A DNA stretch of 64,000 nucleotides from Anaerolineales bacterium UBA5195 (lineage in GTDB: Bacteria > Chloroflexota > Anaerolineae > Anaerolineales > Villigracilaceae), in contig DHVZ01000060.1 in NCBI GenBank assembly GCA_002412925.1, forward strand, positions 128 to 64,127, written 5' to 3'. Under the pieces are notes generated by a model. The model was not told where the DNA came from. It worked only from the letters and a program-made list of their open reading frames with translations, and searched no databases. Below are positions 8,802 to 17,301 of the stretch, in pieces. A program made the position numbers and the translations under genes. The first letter of the stretch is position 1. Every line of letters starts with the position of its first letter.

Positions 8802-9215
8802 ATGGCTACAAAGAAAGATCAAACAATGGAAATGCAAAAACAGGAAGCTGTCCCAACTGAGGATCAGGAACGCACCCGTTCCCGCCGCTGTTTTGTCCCG
8901 AAAGCAGATATCTACGAAACCGACCAAGAGATCGTCGTTCTGGCTGACATCCCAGGAGCCAACGAGAAAACCGTCGAGATCACTTTGGAAAAGAGCGTGC
9001 TCACCATCAACGCCTTTATTGATCCAGTCCGCGCGAATGGGTTCGAGTTAGCCTATGCAGAATATGAAGAGGGCGACTATCAACGCAGTTTCCACCTCTC
9101 CAACGAAATCAACCAGGACAAGATCGAGGCGACCGTAAGCGAAGGGGTGTTGCGCCTGCGTCTTCCGAAATCACAGGGGGCGGCAACCAGGAAAATCGCC
9201 GTAAAAACAGTTTAA
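8802..9215 (+). CDS. Hsp20/alpha-crystallin small heat-shock protein (second copy)
   Basis: The second small heat-shock protein is divergent from the first, so this is not a recent duplication. The alpha-crystallin core runs from 'PKADIYETDQEIVVLADIPGANEKTVEITLEKSV' to 'GVLRLRLPKSQ', with 'DYQRSFHLSNEI' between. The N-terminus is short, charged and probably disordered. GGAGGTG lies just before the ATG. The gene ends in a strong terminator, closing the operon. The two paralogues may form mixed oligomers; this is inference. Confidence 0.94.
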   Translation: MATKKDQTMEMQKQEAVPTEDQERTRSRRCFVPKADIYETDQEIVVLADIPGANEKTVEITLEKSVLTINAFIDPVRANGFELAYAEYEEGDYQRSFHLSNEINQDKIEATVSEGVLRLRLPKSQGAATRKIAVKTV

Positions 9216-9227
9216 GCCTGAAACCAG

Positions 9228-9263
9228 GCCAGGGCTTCGGAAGTTCCGAAGCCCTGGCTTTTT
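9228..9263 (+). terminator. Terminator closing the Hsp20 operon
   Basis: A perfect 14-bp stem (9228-9241 with 9245-9258), 3-nt loop, followed by TTTTTG. Classic intrinsic terminator, 13 nt after the stop codon. Confidence 0.85.
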
Positions 9264-9288
9264 GTAAAACTTGTGACAGACACAAGCC

Positions 9289-10446
9289 TTACTTGAGTTT
9301 TTCCTTCTTGCCAAAATCGCGGTACAGGCTTAGCGGGGCGAGAACTTCTCTGGCCTGTTCTGCGCCATCGCCAGTGATCCATTGCCGAATAAAAGTAGCC
9401 AGCCCAGGGCCAAGCATATAGCCCTGGCCGCACATCCCCACCGCATTAAAGTAACCTTCCAGGCCCTCGACCTCGCCTACAATCGGAGCGCCATCGGGGG
9501 TCATCGGGTAGAGTCCGCGCCAGGTACGTCGGACTTTGATGTTTTTCAGGCAAGGCATGATTTCCAACATCCGCTTCGCCACCTGGGGCAGGAAAACCGA
9601 GGTTTCGCGCCGGTCCTTGCCATAGATCGGCGGGTTGGGTGTGATACAGAAAATGATCTGACCGGTATGGTGCTGGTAGAAATAATAGTTGGCCGAGTCA
9701 TCGGTCGGGCGGATATCCACCACCATCGGGCGCAGGAAGTGCGCAACTGGTTCGGTGATGCCGCCTTCATGGGAATCCGGATTGACAGGCACATCTACTC
9801 CCGCCAGTTCGGCGACTTCACGTCCCCACGGCCCGGCAGCGTTGACCACCATTTTAGCGTGATACGTACCCTTATCAGTCGTGACGCCCGTCACCCGCCC
9901 ATTCTGACGCTGGATGCCGGTGACATTTTCTTTATAACGAAATACCGCGCCAGAAACCTTCGCCTGCCTTTCAAAAGCCAACGCTGAGAGCATCGGCGAA
10001 GCGCTGCCATCGCCAGGAGAAAAAGTACCACCAATCAGTCCTTCCGGGTTCAGGGCGGGGATGATTTCCAAAAAAGCTGGCTTGTCGTACCAATCGATAT
10101 CCAGGCCGAGTTGCTTCTGAATGACAAGCAATTCCTTAAGCGTTTGCTCCTCACGCGGCTGGTAAGCCACAAAGGAATAACCACCCTGCTCCCAACCGAT
10201 ATCATCACCGTAGCGCTCGCGCCAGGTGGAGAAAATCTCGATGCTTTTCAGACTGACGCGGATCTTGGCCGGGTCGGAATGCGTGGCGCGGATACCGCCG
10301 ATGGCCTCTTTGTTCGATCCCTGTCCCACGCTGGCAAATTGATCAAACACCAGCACTTTTTCCCCGGCCTCGGCCAATTGCCAGGCCAGGGGTGCCCCCA
10401 CACTGCCCGCCCCGATAATGATGGTGTCGTATGACTTGTTATCCAT
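9289..10446 (-). CDS. FAD-dependent amino-acid/amine oxidoreductase (DAO / sarcosine oxidase beta-like)
   Basis: A flavoenzyme of the DAO family, which oxidises secondary or primary amines such as sarcosine, glycine or proline. The N-terminal FAD site is 'TIIIGAGSVGAPLAWQLAEAG', and the C-terminal family motif is 'GLYPMTPDGAPIVGEVEGLEGYFNAVGMCGQGYMLGPG'. The length (385 aa) matches HcnC or SoxB-type subunits. ATG 10446 is preceded by TTGGAG. It lies 31 nt after the stop of the fused partner subunit on the same strand, so the two are probably co-transcribed and form one membrane-linked dehydrogenase. The substrate cannot be fixed from sequence. Confidence 0.88.
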   Translation of the reverse strand: MDNKSYDTIIIGAGSVGAPLAWQLAEAGEKVLVFDQFASVGQGSNKEAIGGIRATHSDPAKIRVSLKSIEIFSTWRERYGDDIGWEQGGYSFVAYQPREEQTLKELLVIQKQLGLDIDWYDKPAFLEIIPALNPEGLIGGTFSPGDGSASPMLSALAFERQAKVSGAVFRYKENVTGIQRQNGRVTGVTTDKGTYHAKMVVNAAGPWGREVAELAGVDVPVNPDSHEGGITEPVAHFLRPMVVDIRPTDDSANYYFYQHHTGQIIFCITPNPPIYGKDRRETSVFLPQVAKRMLEIMPCLKNIKVRRTWRGLYPMTPDGAPIVGEVEGLEGYFNAVGMCGQGYMLGPGLATFIRQWITGDGAEQAREVLAPLSLYRDFGKKEKLK

Positions 10447-10477
10447 ATTTCATCTCCAATCAACTCAGTGAGGCGGG

Positions 10478-12565
10478 TTATTCTTTGACACCGGCCAGGA
10501 CACCCAGCGGAACTTCGACAAAGATCGGGCGGGCCACATTTTCGGTCACATCGGACATCGGCACGCCCAGTTCGCGGAAAGCGCGTTTGATCAGGCTGCT
10601 GCAGGTTTTTCCGCCGCAAGCGCCCATCCCGGCACGCGTGACAGCTTTGATCTCATTCATGTCATGCACACCCGACTGGATGATCGCCTTGATCTCAGCC
10701 AGGCTGACGCGCTCACAGCGGCAGACGATCAGGTCATCCGTCAGGCGTTCGACATACTGCTCCAGGGAAGCGCCGACCTCCTTGTTCTGGATTTCGATGC
10801 CCGCAATCTTATTGGCGATCTCGCGCGGCGCGCGGACCTTGACCAACACAGTGCGGTCGGTGGTCTTCCCGATGCGGGCGCGCACCACTTCCACCTGGCC
10901 AAGAGCAGTCCCGGTGGTATCCAGCACGGTCACAAAATCGCCAACTTCAATCGAGCCTCGATCGAATTCATATGGGATCGTCACAAGGGCGGTTTCCGGT
11001 TGTTCCTTGCGTAAATCGACCAGCGTGATGGCCAGGCCCGGGCAAATCGTGATACATTTTTCACAGGCGATGCACTCGACACCGATCTTCTTCGCAATAT
11101 AATCCGGCACTTTGCGGATATCGACATCGTCAATCACGATGGCACCCTGCGAGCAAACGGAGGTGCAGGGGTTGCAGGGGATTTCCTGGCTGCAATGCAG
11201 CACCGGGTAAACCGCTTCACCGTCGTCGGGAACAGTCTCGTGGATAATCACGCCCGGCCGCGATTTGAGAATATCGGAGGTGCGGAACCAATCCGGCGGG
11301 ATTTCAGGGACATCGTAGCCCAGAGAACGGGCAATTTCCAACCCGCGGATCTTGCCGGAGAACATGGCCGCCGAGGCTTCGGCCACTTCGTCGGCGTCAC
11401 CAGCGGCGTAGGCCGGGAGTCCAAATTCCTGGGCTTTTTTGTAAAACTCATCCACCGGGTCCAGCCCAACGGCAATCAGGAGGGTGTCGCTTGCAAAGGT
11501 TCGCTCAGTGCCGGGGATGGGTTTCCACTCTTTATCGATGGCGGCTATCGTCACCGATTCGAGCTGATCGGTGCCATTGGCGCTCAAAATGGTGTGCGAA
11601 GTGTAAACCGGCACGCCCATCCGCACCAGCTTGTCTTTATGGACTTTGTAACCGCCACATTCCGGCAGGGCTTCAACCAACCCGGCGACTTCGATCCCCG
11701 CCTGCAGGGCGTGGTAACCGGCAATCAGGCCGACATTACCACCACCGACAATAAACAGGCGCTCGGAACAACGCACCAGGTCACGGTTAACCAGAGTCTG
11801 GAAGGCCCCCGCGCCGTAAACGCCGGGCAGGGTATTCCCTTTGAAAGTCAACGATTTTTCGCGCGCCCCGGTGGCAACCAGAATGACTTTCGGCTCGATC
11901 AGGACATAATCTTTCCCGTCGCGCACCGCGCCAACCTTTTTATCGCTGTAAACCGCCACAGCAGTAGTGTTCGTCCAGATATCCACAGATGGAATTTGTT
12001 CCAGGTCGGCGGATAGTTTGGTGGCAATATCGATGCCGCGCGTACCAGCATAACAAGCGTTGATGGATCCAAAGAAGCGGTGGGTCTGCAGGACAAGTTT
12101 CCCGCCCAGGCGGTGTTTGTCATCGACCACCAACGTCTGGATACCGCGCTGGCCGAGTTCAATGGCCGCCGAAAGCCCGGCCGGGCCGCCGCCGATAATC
12201 AGGCAGTCAACCTTAAGGTTTTCCACAGCCTTGAAACCTGAGATGGGTTCGGCTTCGGGGAGTTTTGGCAGAGCTAGCACCGGCTCAACAGACATGCCAG
12301 GCTTAACCAGCGCCATGCAAGATTTGACTGGCAATCCATCTGCAACGACGGTGCATTGCGCGCATTGCCCATTCGCGCAGAAAATACCCTGGGGCGAACC
12401 ATCCTTTGGATGGTAACCAAAAATTCGAATGCCGTTCGCAAACAGTGCTGTCGCGATGGTCTCACCCGCCTGGGCTTGCAGCGCCTCGCCTTTCCAGGTG
12501 AAATCGATTGTCTCCCGCTCGGGGATGGGCAGGATGGGATGAGTGGTGATTCGGTAGTCTTTCAT
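10478..12565 (-). CDS. Multi-cofactor dehydrogenase subunit: 2Fe-2S + FAD/NAD + ferredoxin + BFD fusion
   Basis: One polypeptide (695 aa) joins modules usually found separately in HcnA/HcnB- or SoxA-like subunits. An N-terminal 2Fe-2S domain uses Cys63, Cys68, Cys71 and Cys83. A pyridine-nucleotide-disulfide oxidoreductase fold starts at 'GGGPAG' (125-130). A ferredoxin segment near 460-520 has 'CIACEKCITICPG' preceded by 'CNPCTSVC'. A C-terminal BFD-type 2Fe-2S site uses Cys615, Cys617, Cys650 and Cys655. It should accept electrons from the FAD amine oxidase encoded next and pass them to a respiratory or ferredoxin pool. ATG 12565 is chosen because the 2Fe-2S domain begins directly after it. 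Confidence 0.86.
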   Translation of the reverse strand: MKDYRITTHPILPIPERETIDFTWKGEALQAQAGETIATALFANGIRIFGYHPKDGSPQGIFCANGQCAQCTVVADGLPVKSCMALVKPGMSVEPVLALPKLPEAEPISGFKAVENLKVDCLIIGGGPAGLSAAIELGQRGIQTLVVDDKHRLGGKLVLQTHRFFGSINACYAGTRGIDIATKLSADLEQIPSVDIWTNTTAVAVYSDKKVGAVRDGKDYVLIEPKVILVATGAREKSLTFKGNTLPGVYGAGAFQTLVNRDLVRCSERLFIVGGGNVGLIAGYHALQAGIEVAGLVEALPECGGYKVHKDKLVRMGVPVYTSHTILSANGTDQLESVTIAAIDKEWKPIPGTERTFASDTLLIAVGLDPVDEFYKKAQEFGLPAYAAGDADEVAEASAAMFSGKIRGLEIARSLGYDVPEIPPDWFRTSDILKSRPGVIIHETVPDDGEAVYPVLHCSQEIPCNPCTSVCSQGAIVIDDVDIRKVPDYIAKKIGVECIACEKCITICPGLAITLVDLRKEQPETALVTIPYEFDRGSIEVGDFVTVLDTTGTALGQVEVVRARIGKTTDRTVLVKVRAPREIANKIAGIEIQNKEVGASLEQYVERLTDDLIVCRCERVSLAEIKAIIQSGVHDMNEIKAVTRAGMGACGGKTCSSLIKRAFRELGVPMSDVTENVARPIFVEVPLGVLAGVKE

Positions 12566-12789
12566 AGATTGAAGGTTCCTTATCCACCAACAGAGAATAA
12601 GACAGGCTGTTACCCTGTTTATCTGTGATACATCAGCCGCCACCGGGCAGCCGAACCTACTGCTTTAGAAAATTACGCAACACTTCGAAGCATAGCAAAG
12701 CCTGTTCAGACTAGCTAGTGACGAATATCACGAATTCAGGGATTGCGAAAACAAAGTTAATCATGAGATTCGGCAGTTGAGCAAGAATC

Positions 12790-12821
12790 AAAACTTCCGA
12801 GATGATCATCTCGGAAGTTTT
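12790..12821. terminator. Perfect 32-bp palindromic hairpin, terminator of the DUF4404 gene
   Basis: Arms 12790-12805 and 12806-12821 are exact reverse complements, with T-rich ends on both strands. It lies 45 nt beyond the stop of the minus-strand DUF4404 gene. The rest of the gap 12566-12866 is AT-rich, presumably holding the promoter of the dehydrogenase operon, and shows no other gene. Confidence 0.7.
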
Positions 12822-12866
12822 AATGTGATTTCTATCTGGGCGCAATTTATCACCGGGAGCGCCGGG

Positions 12867-13139
12867 TCAAATCCCCGCGTTGCTCAAGGTTTCCAGCATT
12901 CGCGCTAGCGCCTGTGTCAGGGTGGGATGTGTGACCCCCAGGTAGCTGATGGAATCCTCCAAGCGCCCAAGCAGGGATGGCTGGGCTTTCGCCTGCCCGT
13001 CGTTGGAGCGCACCAGCAATTCACTGATATCTGTCGCCAGGTCACGCAGGAGCTCCCGTCCTTTTTCGTCAATGCTTTCGGTCTGTTCGATCTCGTTGTG
13101 CAATTGATCCAGAAGTTTGCGGAGTTCTTGGTCGTCCAT
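12867..13139 (-). CDS. DUF4404 family protein
   Basis: A small acidic, helical protein (90 aa). The pattern 'LRKLLDQLHNEIEQTESIDEKGRELLRDLATDI' and the ending 'THPTLTQALARMLETLSNAGI' match the DUF4404 family, which has no assigned function. No signal peptide or membrane segment; probably cytoplasmic. The start has an AGGAGG ribosome site 6-7 nt upstream. A strong palindromic terminator follows. It is probably an independent transcription unit. Confidence 0.8.
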   Translation of the reverse strand: MDDQELRKLLDQLHNEIEQTESIDEKGRELLRDLATDISELLVRSNDGQAKAQPSLLGRLEDSISYLGVTHPTLTQALARMLETLSNAGI

Positions 13140-13237
13140 ATCAGCACCTCCTTCAGAATGATTAACTTTCCACGATAAGCGTTACATCCATTTTACATCT
13201 TTTTCATCTTCGGTTCGCAAGTGTGCGCCAAAATCGT

Positions 13238-13516
13238 TCAGGCGGAAGAAAAACCACCGCGCCGTAACAATTCCCGGTCGGTCTGTTCGATTTCAACAAG
13301 CACCTGCCCCGCCTCGCCTTTAATCTCGGCGCTGGCCCCGGCAGACTGCGGAATGAACTTGACCATTTCGCGCGCCTGCCGCAGCAGATCCTTGACCTGG
13401 GCCACATACGAAAAATCGTAGCTGCCACCTTCAGCAGGGATGGGCACTTCACGCGCCTTCTGGATAAAAGCGCGGGCGTGGATGATCCGCTCGGCGGCGG
13501 AAATTAGACGGGTCAT
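13238..13516 (-). CDS. Hypothetical small helical protein
   Basis: The protein (92 aa) is not recognised. It is mostly amphipathic helix ('ISAAERIIHARAFIQKAREVPIPAEGG' then 'FSYVAQVKDLLRQAREMVKFI') with no signal peptide or cysteines. ATG 13516 is preceded by CAGGAG. It begins 14 nt after the stop of the solute-binding lipoprotein upstream, so the two are probably co-transcribed. Codon use looks like its neighbours. The function is unknown. Confidence 0.65.
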   Translation of the reverse strand: MTRLISAAERIIHARAFIQKAREVPIPAEGGSYDFSYVAQVKDLLRQAREMVKFIPQSAGASAEIKGEAGQVLVEIEQTDRELLRRGGFSSA

Positions 13517-13530
13517 GCTGTCTCCTGACT

Positions 13531-14388
13531 TTATTTCCAATCCTTCAATCCATAGCGCCGCAGAATTTCAGCCAGGCGGCCGTTTTCGCGCGACTCTTTG
13601 ATCCCCTGGGAAAGGATTTGCGCCCATTTCTCCGACTCAGGGTCTTTCGGGCTAAAGGCGATATAGATAGCCTGGGGTTCATCGATAGTCCCAGAAATCT
13701 CAAATTCGTCTTTATCCAGCCCAGCCTGGGCAGCGGTGTAGTAAACCACACTGAGGTCTTCGAGGTAAACATCGATCTTTTGATCGAGCAGTTTTTTCAG
13801 ATTGCGCTCAACTGCATTAGCGCCGCGAATGATATCGACCTGCGGGCTGTTTTGACTGGCATTGATATAAGCATTGATCTCGTCGGTGTAATAATAATCG
13901 CCAATAACGCCCAGGCGAATATTTTTCAAGGAATCCAGATCCGTGTACCGCCATGTTTCGCCTTTGCGCACAAACATACAATTCAAAAGAGAGCCGACCT
14001 CTTCTTCGGGGAAAATTGCGCCGGGGATATCGCCCAGGGCTGCGCCCACCGCCCCATCATAAATGCCTTCTTCAACCCCCCTGACCGCCCTGGACCAGGG
14101 AACATTCTCGTACTTGAGCCGGTAGCCCGCTTTCTGGAAGATTTCTGTGGCTAATTCGATCACATACCCGGGATATTCCGAGCCGGGGTCGCAATTATAC
14201 GGGCACCAATTGTCGGCGACAACCGTAATCAGGTTGGTTTCTGCCACAGGCGCTGTTGGGGCCAGTTGTGCAGTCGGCGGCTGGGCTGGCCGGGCAGTGG
14301 TTCCCGCGCAGGCCGCCACTAAAAAAGCTGTCCCAACCAACATGATCAACTCGGAAAACACTGATACACGCCATTTTTTTCGATTCAT
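13531..14388 (-). CDS. Family 3 extracellular solute-binding lipoprotein
   Basis: Periplasmic-binding-protein fold of the SBP_bac_3 family, usually the receptor of amino-acid ABC importers. A lipoprotein signal peptide ends 'GTAFLVAACAG', so the mature protein is anchored through its cysteine. A Pro/Thr linker follows, then the ligand-binding domain with 'DNWCPYNCDPGSEYPGYVIELATEIFQKAGY' and the late 'KWAQILSQGIKESRENGRLAEILRRYGL'. No permease or ATPase gene is adjacent, so it may serve a distant transporter or act as a sensor. The two extra cysteines in the binding domain (CPYNC) are unusual and could form a disulfide. Confidence 0.85.
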   Translation of the reverse strand: MNRKKWRVSVFSELIMLVGTAFLVAACAGTTARPAQPPTAQLAPTAPVAETNLITVVADNWCPYNCDPGSEYPGYVIELATEIFQKAGYRLKYENVPWSRAVRGVEEGIYDGAVGAALGDIPGAIFPEEEVGSLLNCMFVRKGETWRYTDLDSLKNIRLGVIGDYYYTDEINAYINASQNSPQVDIIRGANAVERNLKKLLDQKIDVYLEDLSVVYYTAAQAGLDKDEFEISGTIDEPQAIYIAFSPKDPESEKWAQILSQGIKESRENGRLAEILRRYGLKDWK

Positions 14389-14428
14389 CTTTAGCTCCTG
14401 TTTGCCAACTGAGAAAACACTGCCCTAA

Positions 14429-14452
14429 GAGAGCCTTGGGCGGGCGGCTCTC
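14429..14452 (-). terminator. Hairpin downstream of the stalk protein gene
   Basis: GAGAGCC (14429-14435) and GGCTCTC (14446-14452) form a 7-bp stem in the gap after the minus-strand stop at 14472. The T-tract after it is short, so termination is only likely. Confidence 0.4.
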
Positions 14453-14471
14453 GTGTGAATTTTACTGACAC

Positions 14472-15269
14472 TCAGGGAGTGAGTGTCACGGAAGGACTCG
14501 GCGAAAGAGCCAGAGTCGCAAGCCTGGATTTAACCGCCCGGTATTCCCGTTCAGCTTTAAGCAGGATTTCATTCACAGTCAATAAATGGACTGCGGCAAT
14601 CTGCAGGGAAGTGGGATCGTCGCGGTCGAGGCCCCGGCGATAGGCAGCCGCCATGAAGCCCGTCTCGGAGGCCAGTTGATCCAGGAAAGAGGCATAGACA
14701 GCGTAATTCGGATCAGGAAATTCGACCGCCGCGAGCTGGCTGGCAGCAGCTTCCAGCCGGAATAAAGCCGCGCCTGTTTTCGTTTTCCAGATTTCATCGG
14801 GCGTCAGCGCAGGATTCGCAGCAAGCTGCTGGTGGAGTTCATTCAAGGCCTGGTAAGCCGACCGGAAAACCTCGAACCTGAGCTGCGCCTGGCGCAAGTG
14901 CGCCTCCGCTTCAGGCGTGAGGGTTTCCAGGAAACCAGCGCCGGGCGCAGGCGTGCGAAATGGCATGGCTGGCGCAATTGTCCGTTGCAAAGGAGTAAGG
15001 CTGGGAATTTTCGTCGATTGCCCTGGGGCAGAGGTGGGGGTCTCGGTCCACTGACCGGGAAGTGGCGTGAGCGTGAGATAAGGCGCAGGAAGCGGCGTGG
15101 CAGAATGGGCAGGCCGGGTGGGGGACACGCTCAAGGTTGAAACTGGCGCGACCCGGCCCCTTAAAAACGAAAATGCAATGAGGGCACCCATCGCGCAGAG
15201 ACAACAGACCACCAGAAAAGCAAGGAAAACAACAACCTGGGCGGGGCCAGATTGCCTGAAAAATTTCAT
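14472..15269 (-). CDS. Membrane-anchored protein with Thr/Pro linker and helical domain
   Basis: The family is not recognised. A single N-terminal transmembrane helix ('VVVFLAFLVVCCLCAMGALIAFSFL') is followed by a linker of about 90 residues rich in Thr, Pro and Ser, then a helical domain from about residue 115 ('LTPEAEAHLRQAQLRFEVFRSAYQALNELHQQL'). The C-terminus is a short Ser/Pro/Thr tail. The layout matches other exported stalk proteins in this window, with the domain outside the cell. The cysteine cluster in the helix (CCLC) recurs in two other membrane proteins here. Confidence 0.7.
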   Translation of the reverse strand: MKFFRQSGPAQVVVFLAFLVVCCLCAMGALIAFSFLRGRVAPVSTLSVSPTRPAHSATPLPAPYLTLTPLPGQWTETPTSAPGQSTKIPSLTPLQRTIAPAMPFRTPAPGAGFLETLTPEAEAHLRQAQLRFEVFRSAYQALNELHQQLAANPALTPDEIWKTKTGAALFRLEAAASQLAAVEFPDPNYAVYASFLDQLASETGFMAAAYRRGLDRDDPTSLQIAAVHLLTVNEILLKAEREYRAVKSRLATLALSPSPSVTLTP

Positions 15270-15331
15270 GAGCTGCCTGATGCAGGTGGCGAAACCTGTT
15301 CCGAGGGGTACACCCCTACCAAAAGACCACC

Positions 15332-15350
15332 AGCCTCTCTAGAGGCTTTT
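15332..15350. terminator. Short hairpin after the small hypothetical gene
   Basis: AGCCTC (15332-15337) and GAGGCT (15342-15347) pair around a TCTA loop, with T's following on the plus strand and the gene's stop codon overlapping at 15350. It separates two minus-strand genes. Function as a terminator is uncertain. Confidence 0.35.
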
Positions 15351-15562
15351 TAGCCCCAGGCATTGATGGCGCTGACTGCTACCATCATGGTCGGCACAGA
15401 CCCGGTGGCCTGCGCGCCCTGGAAAATAGCCACCTGGCTGAGGTTCACAAATTCAAGCCCCGGATCAGCCTTGGCAAAACTGCCGCGGATCAGGAAGCCG
15501 GGGACGACAAACCAGACGATCTGGCCTTGTTTTGCGGAAAGCAGGAAATCATGAAGTGACAT
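15350..15562 (-). CDS. Hypothetical small protein
   Basis: A protein of 70 residues starting MSLHDFLLSAKQGQ, moderately hydrophobic with glycine and alanine in the second half, without a clear membrane helix, cysteines or known motif. ATG 15562 has GAGGAG about 10 nt upstream. The frame continues a little further 5', but without a ribosome site. Gene status rests on this site, its spacing between two well-supported genes, and a hairpin directly after the stop. Confidence 0.5.
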   Translation of the reverse strand: MSLHDFLLSAKQGQIVWFVVPGFLIRGSFAKADPGLEFVNLSQVAIFQGAQATGSVPTMMVAVSAINAWG

Positions 15563-15622
15563 TGCGCAAGTCTCCTCTACCGGGAATTTTCTCAATTATA
15601 CGCGAATCTGCCGCCGGGCAGT

Positions 15623-16339
15623 TCACTTGCACAAAGTCACGCTGACCGAGGCTGTCACCTTCGAAAGGCCAACCGAATTAAAAGCCTGCACCCCGTAGGT
15701 ATAGACATACGGGGTTTTGGAGCTTGGCGTGTCGCGCTCGAGGTACTGGCTGCCAAAAACGGTGGCAATATTTTTCCCGTTCCGATAGAGATAATAGCCC
15801 GTCCCGTCGACGGCGGGGAACCATTGAAGCACGATCGGGCCTGTCCGATTTACCCCGCAAACGCCTTTGGAGGCGGTCATCCGCGAAGGGCCAACTGGCA
15901 GGGGCGGCGCAATGCTGACGGTCATTTCGGCGGTGTTGCGAAGCTCTTCCACGCTCGCAACCGGCACCCAGCAGGTGGAGCTTTTAATCGGGACCTGCGA
16001 CATGATCACCAGCCACTCGCCGTCTTCGCTGCGGGCCTGGGCTTGCGAAGTCTGCCCCGGCAAGTAGGTCACCACCGGGTAATAATTGGCGTCCGGGCCG
16101 AGACGGCAGACCGTCTTTTCGGTGAAAGTGACCGTGGGAAACAGGGTCACAGCCGGGGTGGCGGTGGCAGTGGGCTCGGGAATGGCACTGGGCAAAACGG
16201 TCGAGGTGGGTGGAACGGCTGTTGCCGTCTTCCTGGCCGTGGCGGTTGCCAATGGCGCAGGCTGCGGCGCCGGGGTCTGCGCGCCACAAGCCGAGACGAA
16301 CATGGCGGCCAACGCCAGGAGAATGAGTGGTTTTTTCAT
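15623..16339 (-). CDS. Lipoprotein with SH3b-like and fibronectin-III-like domains
   Basis: The signal peptide and lipobox 'ALAAMFVSACGA' mark a lipoprotein. A Thr/Pro/Ala-rich stalk follows (about residues 25-75). Next is an SH3b-like segment with 'VCRLGPDANYYPVVTYLPGQTSQAQARSEDGEWLVIM', then a fibronectin-III-like domain ('GPIVLQWFPAVDGTGYYLYRNGKNI'). Such proteins bind cell-wall or polysaccharide components; here that is an inference. ATG 16339 is used because it starts the basic, hydrophobic signal peptide, while the frame extends further upstream without support. Confidence 0.8.
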   Translation of the reverse strand: MKKPLILLALAAMFVSACGAQTPAPQPAPLATATARKTATAVPPTSTVLPSAIPEPTATATPAVTLFPTVTFTEKTVCRLGPDANYYPVVTYLPGQTSQAQARSEDGEWLVIMSQVPIKSSTCWVPVASVEELRNTAEMTVSIAPPLPVGPSRMTASKGVCGVNRTGPIVLQWFPAVDGTGYYLYRNGKNIATVFGSQYLERDTPSSKTPYVYTYGVQAFNSVGLSKVTASVSVTLCK

Positions 16340-16474
16340 GCGTTTTTCCTTTGGAGCGTGATCCTGCACAAGGTTTAATGGCATTTCAGATACGTCGCAA
16401 GTGCGCGCGGCGTTCTATGTTCTGCCAGAATCCTACCAGACGAGTGTGTAGAATTTATGCAGAAATATCGTTCA

Positions 16475-17098
16475 TCAAATCCAACCCAAGACCCCGGCAA
16501 AGACGACCAGCATCAGCACATCGAGGGCCGCCAGCGAACCGATCAAGAGCGCCTGCGTTTTGGGTTTCCAATCGTAGCAGTAGAAGGCCGCCAGGAAGAA
16601 GGGGATGTAGACCGTCACAAAGACCGGGAAAGCTCCCCACCAGGGATAGACCCAGGCAAAGGCCGGGGTTTTTGCCAGGAATATCTCAACAATTGAAAAG
16701 AAGGCCGCGTTGCCAATGGCGAACAACAGGCGGTTGTTCATCCCCAGGATTTTCAGCCTGGGGTCGGCGGGCAGCAGCTTGCTCATCACCAACCCGGCGA
16801 TGGAGAACATGAAACTCAACTCGATGCCCACGCCCACCAGCAGCAGGAAAGCCGTGCCGGTTGGGACAGTCCAGAGGGCATGGCCGCTGAAGTGCTGGAT
16901 GAGCGCGTTCAAAATCTCATAGAACCAGTGGACGGTATAGAGCGCCAGCCCGGCGGCGATACCCTTCCAGTTCTGTTTGGAAATCTCGTTGAAATAGATA
17001 TAGACGACCAGCGCCAGGAAGGTGATCACGTACCATTGAAAATGATCCCCCTTGCGCAGGATGCTCAGGGCCAGTTGGGTTACTTCAGGATTATTCAT
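16475..17098 (-). CDS. Six-helix membrane protein, unknown function
   Basis: A protein of 207 residues, strongly hydrophobic, with about six membrane helices. Polar residues within them include 'TVHWFYEILNALIQHFSGHALW'. It is not assigned to a family with confidence. The start ATG 17098 has GAGGAGG seven bases upstream; a longer frame upstream lacks this. The gene stands alone, divergent from the beta-propeller lipoprotein gene. Confidence 0.7.
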   Translation of the reverse strand: MNNPEVTQLALSILRKGDHFQWYVITFLALVVYIYFNEISKQNWKGIAAGLALYTVHWFYEILNALIQHFSGHALWTVPTGTAFLLLVGVGIELSFMFSIAGLVMSKLLPADPRLKILGMNNRLLFAIGNAAFFSIVEIFLAKTPAFAWVYPWWGAFPVFVTVYIPFFLAAFYCYDWKPKTQALLIGSLAALDVLMLVVFAGVLGWI

Positions 17099-17301
17099 CG
17101 TTTTGCCTCCTCGGGTTATTCCCCATGACAGGTACTGTTCCAATAATAGCATACAGGAAAAAGCCCAATCGAGCAAGGAGACTAAAAAATGCTTGCCAAT
17201 TCCATCGCTTACTTCTGAAACCCGTTAAAACAGGTAGTGAGGAGTCCAGATATCGTTATAATAAAGGGAAGTGCGTTTCCCACCGGAGGAGAGGAGAACA
17301 A

